Shown here: one piece after another, positions 1 to 10,162 of the stretch
Position numbering within the stretch: the stretch's first letter is position 1
How the letters are laid out: every line of letters starts with the position of its first letter
Source of the DNA: Liolophura sinensis
Taxonomy: Eukaryota; Mollusca; Polyplacophora; Chitonida; Chitonidae
DNA: 64,000 nucleotides
NCBI RefSeq assembly: GCF_032854445.1
Contig: NC_088307.1
Location: forward strand, 8,186,001 to 8,250,000
Direction of reading: 5' to 3'
Notes under the pieces: generated by a model
The model's input: the letters and a program-made list of their open reading frames with translations, nothing else
Told to the model about the DNA's origin: nothing
Databases searched by the model: none
Translations under genes and position numbers: made by a program

Positions 1-1167
1 TGGGATCCAAACAGCAGTGGCAAACTGGGCCTGACGCAATTTCCTTGACATCATACAGTGAAAAGATACGTCGTCACGGTAATGCACTTGAGGCAACTTT
101 GAGACAGCTTTGTGCAACGGGCATTTGGTTTTCAAATCTCCTTGTGTCTTTTGGATCAGCAATGCCAAAGGCTAGAAAATGCACCATTTCAATTGACTGT
201 GAAAGGTCTCAAAGAAGCAACTTGTGTTGAAATTCAAACGTAAGAATGGATATCACGCGAATGTTAAAAAAAGACAAGACATAACTCTGAGAAAAGACAT
301 GGAGGTTTGAAATCAATGAATCTATGCGTCGAAACAGACATTCGTATACCAACCTTCAACTAATAAGGACGTTTCAGGTCAATAATGGCAAAACCAGTTC
401 CCAAAACGACGTATAACACAAACCACCAAAGAAATAAAAATGCGAAAATAGGACGGAATCATGCAAAAAGAAGCAGACAACCTTTATGAATGATGCTGGA
501 AAGAGGAGACTTATCCTTCACCCAACAGGTGATAATCGGATAACCATGGAATTGAAAGCAAACTTTCACGTTATATTTCATGTTCATTTCATTTGTGAAT
601 AGACTAATAAGAACAATGGTCTAGCCAGTAAAATATTAAGTCACTTGGTAAATCATGTAGTCACTGACATCTAATCAAGCGCTGAACAAGTTCAAGAGAT
701 ATTCAGTTTCTCAAAAGGTGGGCTGGATAAGCATAAACCAGTCATGATATATAAGGGTACACAAACTCTTAAGAGCGAAGGAAAACACTTAAACGTTAAA
801 ACGAACTACATTTGGTCTTCACTGACGACGTGGCTTGATACGCTACAATGATCTAAAATTTCGCACGAAATTATTTTAGAGGTAAATAAATGTTATGAAA
901 AGTTTTTGAAGTTATCTACCTCTACATCTTCTTTATCTTCAAAAAACAAACCCATCAACACCTTTCTGAGATCAGCAGAACTTTCATAATCCGGTAAAAT
1001 GAGCAACTTGACCAGTTTAGGTCAATTAGCGTATTTCTGGGAAATCCGTAGTTTGCCGGTTTCCGTCGTTGTTACAGATGTTATTTAGCATTATCCTGAC
1101 AGCCGTAGAGTTAGTGAGATATTCTTGAAAATTTAAATATCCATGGTATTCATATTTCTAAATGCAG
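1..1167 (+). other. Intron upstream of the stomatin-like terminal exon
   Basis: This stretch precedes the stomatin-like exon and ends in a plausible 3' splice acceptor, TTTCTAAATGCAG, with the AG at 1,166-1,167. The preceding stomatin exon, which should encode the MAAEAEA-type region, was not found here. The rest of the gene therefore probably lies before the window start. No other coding signal was recognised. Confidence 0.55.
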
Positions 1168-1356
1168 GTGATTGCTGCCGAGGGAGAACAGAAAGCCTCG
1201 CGCGCCCTTAAAGAAGCTGCTGACGTCATAACCGAGTCGCCCGCTGCCCTCCAGCTGCGCTACCTGCAGACGCTCAACGCCATCTCTGCGGAGAAGAACT
1301 CCACCATCATTTTTCCTCTGCCCATTGATATGATGCAGGCCTTTATCCGTCAGTAA
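1168..1356 (+). CDS. Stomatin/MEC-2 family protein, terminal coding exon (partial gene)
   Basis: This exon encodes the C-terminal 62 residues of a stomatin-family (SPFH/band 7) membrane protein. Stomatins are monotopic proteins of the inner leaflet that oligomerise and modulate ion channels such as acid-sensing and mechanosensory channels. The exon opens with [18 protein letters not shown], continues through [14 protein letters not shown], and contains the family's conserved C-terminal [13 protein letters not shown] motif, involved in oligomerisation and raft association in vertebrate stomatin. It ends at TAA (1,354-1,356). The start is set by the splice acceptor AG at 1,166-1,167, which falls just before the VIAAEGE residues; an ATG at 1,162 lies in the intron and is not a start. 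The protein ends a few residues after the conserved motif, without the long tail seen in some MEC-2-type paralogues. The family assignment is firm. Which paralogue it is cannot be settled from one exon. The SPFH domain and hairpin membrane segment would be encoded upstream, outside the window. Confidence 0.93.
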   Translation: MIAAEGEQKASRALKEAADVITESPAALQLRYLQTLNAISAEKNSTIIFPLPIDMMQAFIRQ

Positions 1357-1689
1357 GAGGCAGCTTTTGGGCTAATGGCATCTTGGCATGTTGTTTTTAT
1401 CAGTGTGTATCCTACGTGTACCGACCACCACACAACAGTGGTCCTGTGTCTTACCCACTCCGAGTCCGACCAGTTCGACCAGTCTTTTTGCTTTTTGTAC
1501 AAAGAACATCATGAATCTACATTTCTTTCTCCTGACATGCAACTCTGGGACTTCTTCAGTATCATCTAGAGAAGTAAATAGAGGCTAACATCCATTTCGT
1601 ACAATATTTAACTTGGTCCAGTGCATGGTAGTTCGATCTAAGCCACTTGATGAAGTATTTCCCATTTGTAGGCAATCCTACTTTGACAG
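1357..1689 (+). other. Probable 3' UTR and downstream flank of the stomatin-like gene
   Basis: This follows the TAA of the stomatin-like exon. No canonical AATAAA was seen before the MITE at 1,690, so the transcript end is not defined. Open frames here have no recognisable product. Confidence 0.35.
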
Positions 1690-2256
1690 CAGTCTGATAA
1701 AAATCAGATCGTATGTATATCGCTTCGCTATCGACGATCTGACCCCCGATGAACTGAGATGACGTAAACAACCAGAGGTGACTGACGTCAGTAGTGACCA
1801 ATCAATATGAGGCTTTCTAAAGACCTCGTTTTCCGCGGAAAAGGCCGACGTCTTTCGGAAAAAAGGGGAATTCCCATTTCCTTGCAGCGGAAGTAGCTTG
1901 GCTCGGCATCATGATTGACATGCCAAGGAAAACATATTATCGCTTTCCTTTAAGCGAGTGTTTGTTCTGCAGATTTAAGTTCGTCATAGTGAAACAACTA
2001 GCAGATGAGAGTACATCATCAATAAAACGGTACGATTTGCTTTGTGCTCAGATGTTGCTTGACTGTTGCTTCACTTTTCGTGACTTTCCGTAAGTTGCTC
2101 CCAGTTTTGGCTCTCTTCGTGACTGCTGCGTTGTTTCGAGCATCGCGCCTGTGATTGTCTGAAAGAGACACACTCCTTAATCGCGCCGAGGATAGGAAGT
2201 GTATCAGATCGTTGTTAGTTGAACGGTATACATACGATCTGATTTTCATCAGATTG
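1690..2256. mobile_element. Candidate MITE with about 50-bp terminal inverted repeats
   Basis: The left end (about 1,690-1,741) and the reverse complement of the right end (about 2,204-2,256) align over roughly 50 bp with about three quarters identity. Both begin CARTCTGAT, then RAAAATCAGATCGTATGTAT, and close at CGATCTGA. The first part of each end is itself a small palindrome (CTGAT...ATCAG). The interior of about 460 bp has no transposase frame, which fits a non-autonomous DNA transposon. No clear target-site duplication was found, so the exact ends are uncertain. Confidence 0.5.
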
Positions 2257-4277
2257 ATCACAAAGCAACCTTGTTAACCAGTCACTAGAGTTATTCCAGT
2301 TTCTGCATCACAGTTTTAACGCAAAGATGAATAAGTGAACAGGTCACAAGACCGTCATGGACATTCCTTACAAGCATTGTTTTTTTCATAATGGATAGAT
2401 TACGGGATGCATAGGCCCAGACATGATTGGGCTGGCTCCAATTTTACACTGCAATCCTGCAATCAGGAATGATGGTAAGGAAGTGCGCAAGGTATAGTTA
2501 ATGGGCCTGCAAATGGCCATGTGGCATGTCAGAATTGTCTGTTTTCATTCTCTACCCCTGCAGTAAACAACAACATCAAACATTCGAAATGTTGAAGATT
2601 TGTTTCTGTCGATAAAGTCAGCACACCACAATATTAATCACGAAGAACATGAACATTACAATAATTCTGCAGCGCGATGAGTTCCTTTGTGAAAGAGTCA
2701 CTTAAGATGTACCAATGCAAATGGTCCACACTGACCACATATAGAGGTTAGGTCATAGCAACATTCATAGATTACAGGAGAACGACCAGGAACTATCGAC
2801 CAATGTTGGTCGAATGCCGTAATGTCGGCTGACGTTACGATAGCTGAACGCAGTTGACCATTAAGAGTAAGGGAGACAACTCTTCGGAAGACCGAAATAG
2901 CTGTTCAAGACAACCATCACCACTCCCAGACATCTGCCTGCTGTCACACTGAATACTTTGAAGGATTACTTCTGAGTTGCACCGATCGTATATTCTGGCA
3001 AGCAGTAATTTAGAAGACAAAGCCGGAACTGCGACGACGGTGTGTTTGTATTTGTATTTAAGAAAGGCCTATCTTCACTAAACACATGTAACTGGTGTTT
3101 TGCTTTTTTATGTGGCGGTACCCGGTTAATCACCTGACCAAACGAGATCTGAGGTTGACCGTTTTCTTGTGTGAAACCCACGGGATGACTCGAATTGAAT
3201 GGCAGGCCATCGTCATGCAGTTTTTGAAAATGAATTACCTGTAAAGAAACACACTAACTCTGACATTTACTCAGTCAAACTGATTTCAACATTTAGTGAA
3301 TCACCTGATGCTTCTATGTAGGCCTGTATGTTCTTGTGCTATAAAATTCGTGCATTCATTGTATATGTTTATATACGTATATACTTTGAAGAGAACTGTA
3401 CTATTAGTGGTTATTCGATTTTTCTCATATATGTATAGAAACATATGTTGCATTTTTGACTTGATTAGATTGCATCGTTAAACTTTAAGAGTAAAAAGCC
3501 AGTGGCGTTCTTAGCTCTAGGGTACACTATGATACAGCTAGCAAATTATTTTCTTGCTACACCGATGATATCGCTCTCATTTGGACATGCATTGTGCAAC
3601 AAAAAGTTGAAGAGTACTGGGCGAAATTCTTATCTCATTTGCCTGAAGATAGTGATCTTGTTTGAGTACTTTTTTTACACACGTGGACTAGAAATTGTAT
3701 CTGTGTGTCTGTATGGTAACTGGCTTGTATGCCGTGAACTAGCATTGTTGGTATAAATTGAATTTTTGTTAATATTAAAGACTTTCGGGTACGTAACATA
3801 CCCAATATCTGTACAGTATTCAGATAGATGATGTTGTCAACCATATTTCTTACAATGTTGTGTCTTTGTATTCTATTTAATGTTATTAGTATTTTATTAC
3901 AGTTATAAGGAAAAGAATAATTATGGCTCCGAGTAGATATACTAATATACCTGTTGCCATCTCATTTGACAATAAAAATTCATTTTAATAATACTCTATA
4001 CCTATTTGGTTTGGATATACAGTGAGTTAATACATACACAACATAAACTTTTGAGGGGACAAACCGGAAGTTATAACACACGCCGGCGGGTTTCCACTTG
4101 CAAGAGATCGGCTGTTACAGAAACAGCTGGACGTTTTTTCTATGTGTTCCAATTTATCCAGGAAATATTCTCATGTCGATTAGGTCAACCACCTAACGTG
4201 AAATTGCGTTGATGGAATTTCACGATAATTAATCTGTACATGCATTGCCTTGTGGGTAACATACTGTCTTATTCTTT
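2257..4277. other. Intergenic, no recognised feature
   Basis: About 2 kb of AT-rich sequence. The short open frames on both strands have no recognisable domains. An AATAAA at about 3,971 could be a polyadenylation signal but nothing ties it to a gene. I see no repeat structure. Confidence 0.4.
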
Positions 4278-4514
4278 GCCTGGACCGCTTTACCTGTGGT
4301 GAGAGCGTCCATCTCGAAGTCGGGGGACCCCTCAAGATAAAACCATCCGCAGGTTATTGGATAATCGATGACTATCGGTGGTATTGTCCCTGTGATATTC
4401 TCTGTGATCCACCCGGGTCGCGTCATATCAAAGGCTTTAAAATTATACATACCTTTCTGCCTCGTTTGGCGCTCGTCATTGAGAAGTAAGAGCTAGGATA
4501 CAGGTCTGGTTGAC

Positions 4515-4743
4515 TGGGTACTTAGACTTTAACGTCGTACTTAACATTTTTCCAGTCATATGACGACGAAGGAGTCTTTAGAGTGCATGTAATGTGCCCC
4601 CTTGTTGCAGGAGAGATTTCCACAGCTCGTTAATCTAGTGCTGCTTCACTTACTGAATGTAGCAAAGCCGCCCCACTCGAGCCATTATACTGATACGGGT
4701 CAACCAGTCGAAGTACTTTCCCCCTAATACTGAGGTTAGAACA
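4515..4743 (-). mobile_element. 5'-truncated SINE (type B) inserted into another SINE
   Basis: On the - strand this has the 3' part of the type B SINE: the tail end GTACGACGTTAAAG, the TCATATGACTGG stretch, GAAGCAGCAC and GACTGGTTGACCCGTATCAG. The tRNA head is missing. It is flanked by a near-perfect 20-bp repeat (4,495-4,514 and 4,744-4,763, one mismatch), the mark of LINE-mediated insertion. Both partners belong to the same SINE core family. Confidence 0.65.
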
Positions 4744-4750
4744 AGGATAT

Positions 4751-5322
4751 AGGTCTGGTTGACCCGGTATCAGTATAGTGTGAGTGGGTGGGGTGTCAGG
4801 TCTGGTTGACCCGGTATCAGTATAGTATGAGTGGATGGGGTGTCAGGTCTGGTTGACCCGGTATTAGTATAGTGTGAGTGGGTGGGTTGTCAGGTCTGGT
4901 TGACCCGGTATTAGTATGGTGTGAGTGGGTGGGGTGTCAGGTCTGGTTGACCCGGTATCAGTATTGTGTGAGTGGGTGGGTTGTCAGGTCTGGTTGACCC
5001 GGTATTAGTATGGTGTGAGTGGGTGGGGTGTCAGGTCTGGTTGACCCGGTATCAGTATAGTGTGAGTGGGTGGGTTGTCAGGTCTGGTTGACCCGGTATC
5101 AGTATGGTGTGAGTGGGTGGGGTGTCAGGTCTGGTTGACCCGGTATCAGTATGGTGTGAGTGGGTGGGCTGTCAGGTCTGGTTGACCCGGTATTAGTATG
5201 GTGTGAGTGGGTGGGTTGTCAGGTCTGGTTGACCCGGTATTAGTATGGTGTGAGTGGGTGGGGTGTCAGGTCTGGTTGACCCGGTATTAGTATGGTGTGA
5301 GTGGGTGGGGTGTCAGGTCTGG
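4751..5322. repeat. 47-bp minisatellite, 12 units, derived from a SINE segment
   Basis: AGGTCTGGTTGACCCGG recurs at 4,751, 4,798, 4,845 and then every 47 bp to 5,268, with the 13th start at 5,315 running into GCGTCTTC. Units differ by a few substitutions (CAG/TAG and TATAGTG/TATGGTG) and have no length changes. Each unit is an internal segment of the host SINE. The octamer AGGTCTGG occurs at both ends of the unit and probably seeded the expansion. Confidence 0.92.
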
Positions 5323-5344
5323 CGTCTTCAGGATTATACTTCAG

Positions 5345-5587
5345 AGATTTCCACCGCTCTAATCTAGTGCTGCTTCACTGAGACGACATACTGAAGGTAA
5401 CAAAGCGCCCCACCCGAGCCATTATACGATACTGGTCAACCAGTCGTGGTACTATCCCCTTAACACTGAACGCCCAAGCGAGGAAGCTACAACTTCCTCT
5501 TTTAAGGTCTTAGGTGTGACCCCACCCAAGATTAACGCTGGATCTACCGCCCCGAAGCGGACGCTCGCGGACGGTCTACCAACTAAG
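5345..5587 (-). mobile_element. Truncated SINE (type B), tRNA head retained
   Basis: On the - strand this runs from a tRNA-like head (TTGGTAGACCGTCC near 5,587) through GAGGAAGTTG, GACTGGTTGACC and GAAGCAGCAC. It is cut off at GGTGGAAATCT (5,345) before the 3' tail. It abuts the minisatellite-bearing SINE and lies opposite to it. Confidence 0.6.
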
Positions 5588-6429
5588 TATTTGTGCTCAC
5601 AGGTAATGATTGCTGGTTGACACATGACTTTGCACGTTAAGTACGACGATTAACCCCAAACATGACATTGCATTATATTTTTTTTTTACCACGGCGGGGC
5701 CAGAATGAGATCCAGGAGATCCGAGCCGTACAATGTCTTTTGTACTAAGGGTTGTGGATTGTGGACAAACGCCATTGTTTACACACCGTCTTCCAGGAAG
5801 ACAGCCTGATGGAATGATTATGAATGAATCCCATGGAACGTGCGTTTTACGTTGAAGCAAGCGGACAGGTTTAATACTTTGCTGTGTTTATGTACATGTG
5901 CCATCAGTAATAAATATTCTCTATTCACACCTGCTGGATTTTGCACTTCAATCAGAATATACATCAGCACGTTTTGTTAAGGATACTGTTTAATATACAA
6001 AACTACACTAATAAAGCAAGTATGTGTACAGTTATTATATTGTCGATTCACATAGGCCTATGCAAGCTATCTGTATCTCAAACGGAAATGCGAAGAAACG
6101 TACGGGTTTCATATATAAACAGACTGCAAGAAAATGTAGTATGTTTTGATATATCTATCGTAATTATATCCCAGTTAACATTTGAAGATTTGGATACTTT
6201 AGTCAGAATCAAAACCTGTGTGTTCTGGTTAATAATTATTTATTAAATTTGAGTTTTATGCCATAATCAAGAGTATTTCACTTATAAGTCGCCGGTGAGC
6301 ATTTCAGACATAAAACCAATAATAAAATGTGCACTAACGTGGGGCTACGATAAACTGTTGACCAAACGAAAGAGCGCGCTCTAAAATTGAGACTGTTGTG
6401 TCTTGCACACCTTGTATTTAGCAAGCCTG
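5588..6429. other. Intergenic, no recognised feature
   Basis: AT-rich. A 101-codon open frame on + (5,941-6,246) and an 87-codon frame on - (5,597-5,860) have no recognisable domain, low compositional complexity and no supporting signals. I treat both as chance. Confidence 0.35.
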
Positions 6430-6512
6430 AGGTGGACTTGAACTCACAGTGACCGTATTATTGAGAGGCTCCTGTTTATTGTGCTGGGCTAACTCGAAAA
6501 ACCATTAGGCTA
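6430..6512 (-). mobile_element. SINE type A fragment (tRNA-related head only)
   Basis: GGACTTGAACTCACAG, then GAGAGGCTCCTG and GCTGGGCTAAC, match the reverse complement of the tRNA-like head of the type A SINE seen at 9,134 and 18,485, with several substitutions. No body or tail follows, so this is an old fragment. Confidence 0.5.
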
Positions 6513-6689
6513 CTATACATCTTGTAATGCTGCATGTATATGCATCGTGTTGAATGTATTGAACAGGCTATACAAATATTTCATGCACGTTTAACTCAAA
6601 AATCAGAATGATTGGAATACTGATTAAAATTACGCCCCTGGAATATTCATAATGTACTACCTCATCATTGAAAACTCTCTATTGTTTCT

Positions 6690-7430
6690 CCTGTTACCCC
6701 AATCGGTGCTAGCCACGATCTTAATTATATCGAGAACCTTTGTACATGTAGCTTAAGCATTTTAATATGAGGTATAAAAGATAACTTACTATCAAATATT
6801 ATACCTAAAATTTTGTTTCTCCAACAATTTTAATCTGTTCACCAGAAAAATTAAGCTCAGGGCCAAGATGAAGTTTCCGTTTATTACAAAAATCCATACC
6901 CGACGGTTTTAGATGAGGAAAATCTAAAACCGTTTTCAGTTGCCCATCTCTCGATTTTATTGAGACAAAGCTGCAACTGACGTTCGATGTTACTCATATT
7001 CTTAGCTCGGTAATCCTCTGTGCCAAATGTTAATGTTTTTGCCAGGCTATGAATTTTTATGCTAAACAGAGTTGGTGATAGAATGCTGCCCTGGGGTACA
7101 CCCATTTCCTGCTCATGAGAGTCAGAAAGAGTGGACCCAACCCGTACCTTAAACTGACGATCAGATAAAAATTCTGATATAAATATTGGTAATCGACCTT
7201 TTAACCCCATATCCGCGAGGTCTTTTAAAATACCATATTTCCATGTGGTGTCGTAGACCTTGTCAAGGTCAAAAATATCGACACGACATGTTCGTTATTG
7301 ATGAAGCCAACGCGAATAAAAGTTTCAAATCGAACAAGGTGATCCGTGGTAGATCTACCTCGCCGAAAACCACACTGAATATTAGAGAGTACCTTGTTGG
7401 TTTCAAGAAACCAAACAAGCTCTAGGTTAG
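6690..7430 (-). pseudogene. Non-LTR retrotransposon reverse transcriptase fragment, catalytic motif lost
   Basis: Reading from high to low coordinates, the translation has the RT landmarks NIQCGFRRGRSTTDHLVRFE (fingers region), then YDTTWKYGILKDLADMGLKG, FISEFLSDRQFKVRVG and GVPQGSILSPTLFSI, followed by the post-palm piece YRAKNMSNIERQLQLCLNKI and GETKFLGIIFDSKLSFIPHI. RT of this type copies element RNA into DNA at a nicked target site. The longest open piece is 6,884-7,210, and at least two frame breaks separate the blocks. The peptide jumps from SLAKTLTFGTED to YRAKNMSN where the (F/Y)xDD catalytic box should be, so a short internal deletion has removed the active site. The overall pattern resembles the Jockey/CR1 group, but the clade is uncertain. 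There is no endonuclease or tail nearby. Confidence 0.85.
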
Positions 7431-8278
7431 TCGTCTTTTACGACAAACTTGCATAGAGGGCTAAGGTCCTATTCTTATCACCACGGAAACCCCACGGGGG
7501 ATATAAATATGAGCAACGAACCATGCAGTCATTCATTCAAGTCCACTTGTAAGCTGTCAATTGTTAAAGTTCACTTGTGAGCATTCATTTACTGAAGTTT
7601 ATTTGAGAGCAGTTATGTTTATTGTCATTTACTGTGAAGGACTTTGCTGGATTTGGAGATATCGACTTTCAGGCCATTGGAAATTCGTTTTTTGTACTCC
7701 ATTTTCTATATAGGGACGTTATTTTTGAGCTTGTATCAGTCATTGTCTCTTTGTGCGATAACATACATTTCATCCCAGTTTACCCTGAAAGTGACTTTGT
7801 GTACATTTCCGAGGAAGGAAACATACATCGACAGCTCGGCATCACGGACGCTACTGTCAACCCGTCCGCCCTGACTGTGAATGTGTAACATTCACAATCA
7901 GTTGGGGAATAAACTATCATCAGAGTGCTGTGCCTGGATTCTATATTTACGTGGACTGACTCGCGTTTGGAGGCCGGGGTATTCCATCTGGGTTTAGACG
8001 CAGTAATAGACTATACATATATTGCAATTATTAGTTTTGTTTTGTATGGTATTGTCAGTTGTATTATTTGTATAGTTTGTCAAAATCTATGCATTGAACT
8101 TATTCAAGTGTCTTCGTTTGATCCTGTGCGTGGTCTATCGCTGATCTGAGAGGTCTTACTAGTTCCATTTGGGCTTAATTCAGTTTTGTTTGGCCTCAAC
8201 TCGTTTTTCTTCAGGCTTTTATCGATTTCCTTTGAGCTCTACCTGTCTTCACTCTTTTTTGGAAATTCCGAAAATTTG
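7431..8278. other. Flank between RT and recombinase remnants
   Basis: A block at about 7,436-7,503 (TAGTCGTCTTTTACGAC to ACCCCACGGGGGA) has the look of a dispersed-repeat end, but I cannot assign it. Loosely repeated AAGTCCACTTGTAAGC-like phrases occur at 7,540-7,615. An 88-codon frame at 7,622-7,888 has no recognised domain. GAATAAAC at about 7,907 resembles a polyadenylation signal. Confidence 0.3.
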
Positions 8279-8674
8279 GACAGTCCGTTCTACCCCACAC
8301 ATGTTCCCAATTGGCGCCTCAAACCTGATGCAGCTGTGTGGTATTACCCCACTCCAATGGGAGAGCATCGTTTGGGAGAGCTAATGAAGAGGGGACTGAA
8401 AGGCCGGAAAACTAATCACTCGGTCCGAAAAACAACCGTCCAAACACTTGTAAAATCTGCCGTCGCTCCACATAAAATTTTGCAGGTCACCGGACACAAA
8501 TCCCTTGCTAACATCCAGGAGTATGATTCTAAATTAGATCACGTAGAGCAGAAGCGAATGTCAAGTTTACTTCAGGGCAATCGCACCTTCAGTCAACCAT
8601 CTCCTGTGCTTCCACTACCTGGCTGGTCAGTTCAAGTGCACACAAACCAAGTTTTCCCGACTCCGATGCCATGA
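8279..8674 (+). pseudogene. Crypton-type tyrosine recombinase, C-terminal fragment
   Basis: The last 131 residues of a frame that is open from 8,186 look like the C-terminal catalytic part of a Crypton-derived tyrosine recombinase. This domain is also found domesticated in animal proteins of the ZMYM/KIAA1958 (DUF3504) type. Visible landmarks are DSPFYPTHVPNW, VWYYPTPMGEHRLGELMKRG, the box II motif NHSVRKTTVQTL (H-x-x-R), VTGHKSLANIQEYD with the second conserved His, and the candidate nucleophile Tyr a few residues later. Active enzymes would cut and rejoin DNA through this Tyr. The N-terminal half with the first catalytic Arg was not found upstream, and codons before 8,279 are hydrophobic and unrelated. 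The piece is therefore either a truncated element or one exon of a host gene. A stop follows a proline-rich tail at 8,674. Confidence 0.6.
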
Positions 8675-9119
8675 ACTTCCGCACAGAATCCTGAGGATAA
8701 TCAGTTAACTTTGTCAGCAAACTCTACTTCTCTTTCGTACTCATCCTGTAAAGATTACACTAATCTGTTCGGTGGCGCAGTTTTCAGTAACTGCACTTTT
8801 GATTTTCACTGAAACGTCTGCACGCCTTTTCTTTACACTTCTGTTTGTAAAATACCGCTTCGGCCACGTGCGCCTGACCCAGTTTTCCGTCAGCCAATGA
8901 AAGTGCTCCATTCAGTATTCCATATTCATCCGCAACCGGCTATGCGCTATTGCTACGTGGTATGAAATAATTAGCACGGTTTCACCCAATTTGTTTAGCG
9001 TTCGAGTTTATTTACTTACGTTTTTGACAAGTGGGTGTATAATAAATAGGTTAGTGGATTGTATGGTCCTGTATGGACTCGTCCTGGGCGCCCCTGTAAT
9101 TGTTAGGGCTCTATCCAGC
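8675..9119. other. Intergenic, no recognised feature
   Basis: About 445 bp downstream of the recombinase remnant. No open frame, repeat or terminal inverted repeat was recognised. Confidence 0.3.
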
Positions 9120-9133
9120 TTCTTTCTGATACT

Positions 9134-9417
9134 CCGGGGCCTCCGTGGCTCATTTGGTTAGCGCGCTAGCGCAGCGTAATGACACAGGAGTCTCTCACCA
9201 ATGCGGTCGCCGTGAGTTCAAGTCCAGCTCATGCTGGCTTCCTCTCCGGCAGTACGTGGGAAGGTCTGCCAGCAACCTGCGGATGGTCGTGGGTTTCCCC
9301 CGGGCTGTGCCCGGTTTCCACCCACCATAATGCTGGCCGCCGTCGTATAAGTGAAATATTCTTGAGTACGGCGTAAAACAACAATCAGATAAATAAATAA
9401 ATAAATAAATAAATAAA
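9134..9417 (+). mobile_element. tRNA-derived SINE (type A), full length, with target-site duplication
   Basis: The element has a tRNA-like head (GGGGCCTCCGTGGCTCATTT, then TTAGCGCGCTAGCGCAG) and a body with CAACCTGCGGATGGTCGTGG and ATAATGCTGGCCGCCGTCG. The 3' end is TTGAGTACGGCGTAAAACA followed by a (TAAA)n tail. It is flanked by a perfect 14-bp direct repeat, TTCTTTCTGATACT, at 9,120-9,133 and 9,418-9,431. This is the best-defined full-length copy in the window. Confidence 0.92.
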
Positions 9418-9431
9418 TTCTTTCTGATACT

Positions 9432-9943
9432 ATCAGAAACACGTATCATGCTTCTTTCCTATAATAGCCAGTTTCCTTAGGGCTATACTGGTCTCAACCT
9501 TTGAATGTTCCCGCTAACCTCTTATCCAAAGAGTGTTTGTTTGTTCGTTTCATGACAATCATGTCGGTTTCCCCTTAATTGTAGTAGGCCAGACCCATGT
9601 GACAGAGGTCAGTCTAATCTGGCACTACAGTTTCGCCCACCGTAATATATGGTGAGAAAAATTGAGTCTTCAAGATTTTGTTCTTCTCTTGAGGCATTGG
9701 TGGCATTAATAAAGTTATGGAGTTTGCTTGGACCAGTTGCCTTCCGCTATAGTTTGATAAAAATATTTTATCAGAAAACACACACACACACACTCAGTTG
9801 ATCAAGGGTAGTTCTTATCTAGCCTTTCTTTGTACCTGTCCACTCAAATACACTGTATGTTGTTTTAGTGCTATACATGTAGTTTTAGTTAGTTTTTATT
9901 CGGTTTTAACCGAGGCCATATAAGGACTTCATAAACATCTATT
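9432..9943. other. Intergenic with short CA microsatellite
   Basis: The only structured element is an (AC)n run at about 9,778-9,794. No coding signal was seen. Confidence 0.4.
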
Positions 9944-10127
9944 TCTCACCAATGGGGTCGCCGTGAGTTCAAGTCCAGCTCTTGATGGCTTCCTATCTGA
10001 CCGTACCTGGGAAGATCTGTAGCAACCTGCGGATAGCAGTGGATTTTCCCCGGGCTGTGCCCAGTTTCCTCTCACCATAATGCGGGCCGCCGTCGTACAA
10101 GGGAAACATTCTTGAGTAAAACACAAA

Positions 10128-10159
<32 letters not shown>

Positions 10160-10162
10160 ATA
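9944..10162 (+). mobile_element. SINE type A, 5'-truncated and diverged
   Basis: It begins at TCTCACCAATGGGGTCGCC inside the consensus and continues through CAACCTGCGGAT and CCATAATGCGGGCCGCCGTC to an (AAAT)n tail ending near 10,162. The tRNA head is missing or too diverged to see. Several substitutions separate it from the 9,134 copy. Confidence 0.8.

Larger units (their letters stand above)
4278..5344 (+). mobile_element. tRNA-derived SINE (type B core), interrupted by a second SINE and expanded by a minisatellite
   Basis: The + strand starts with a tRNA-like head (GCCTGGACCGCTTTACC, then GAGCGTCCATCTCGAAGTCG). It continues into a body that includes CTCGTTTGGCGCTCG and AGGTCTGGTTGAC, the core shared with the SINE at 19,102-19,468. 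The element is interrupted at 4,515-4,743 by another SINE in the opposite orientation. A 20-bp duplication with one mismatch (4,495-4,514 and 4,744-4,763) flanks the insertion. The segment after the insertion has expanded into a 47-bp tandem repeat and leaves the element at GCGTCTTCAGG...TTCAG near 5,344. Confidence 0.65.

Noticed and set aside
7436-7503. Dispersed-repeat end with a CCCCGTGGGG-type terminus
   Set aside because: It looks like a repeat border, but only one copy is in the window and I cannot name it or define its ends.
7622-7888. 88-codon frame upstream of the recombinase remnant as its N-terminal part
   Set aside because: It shows none of the tyrosine recombinase box I features and is separated by stops.
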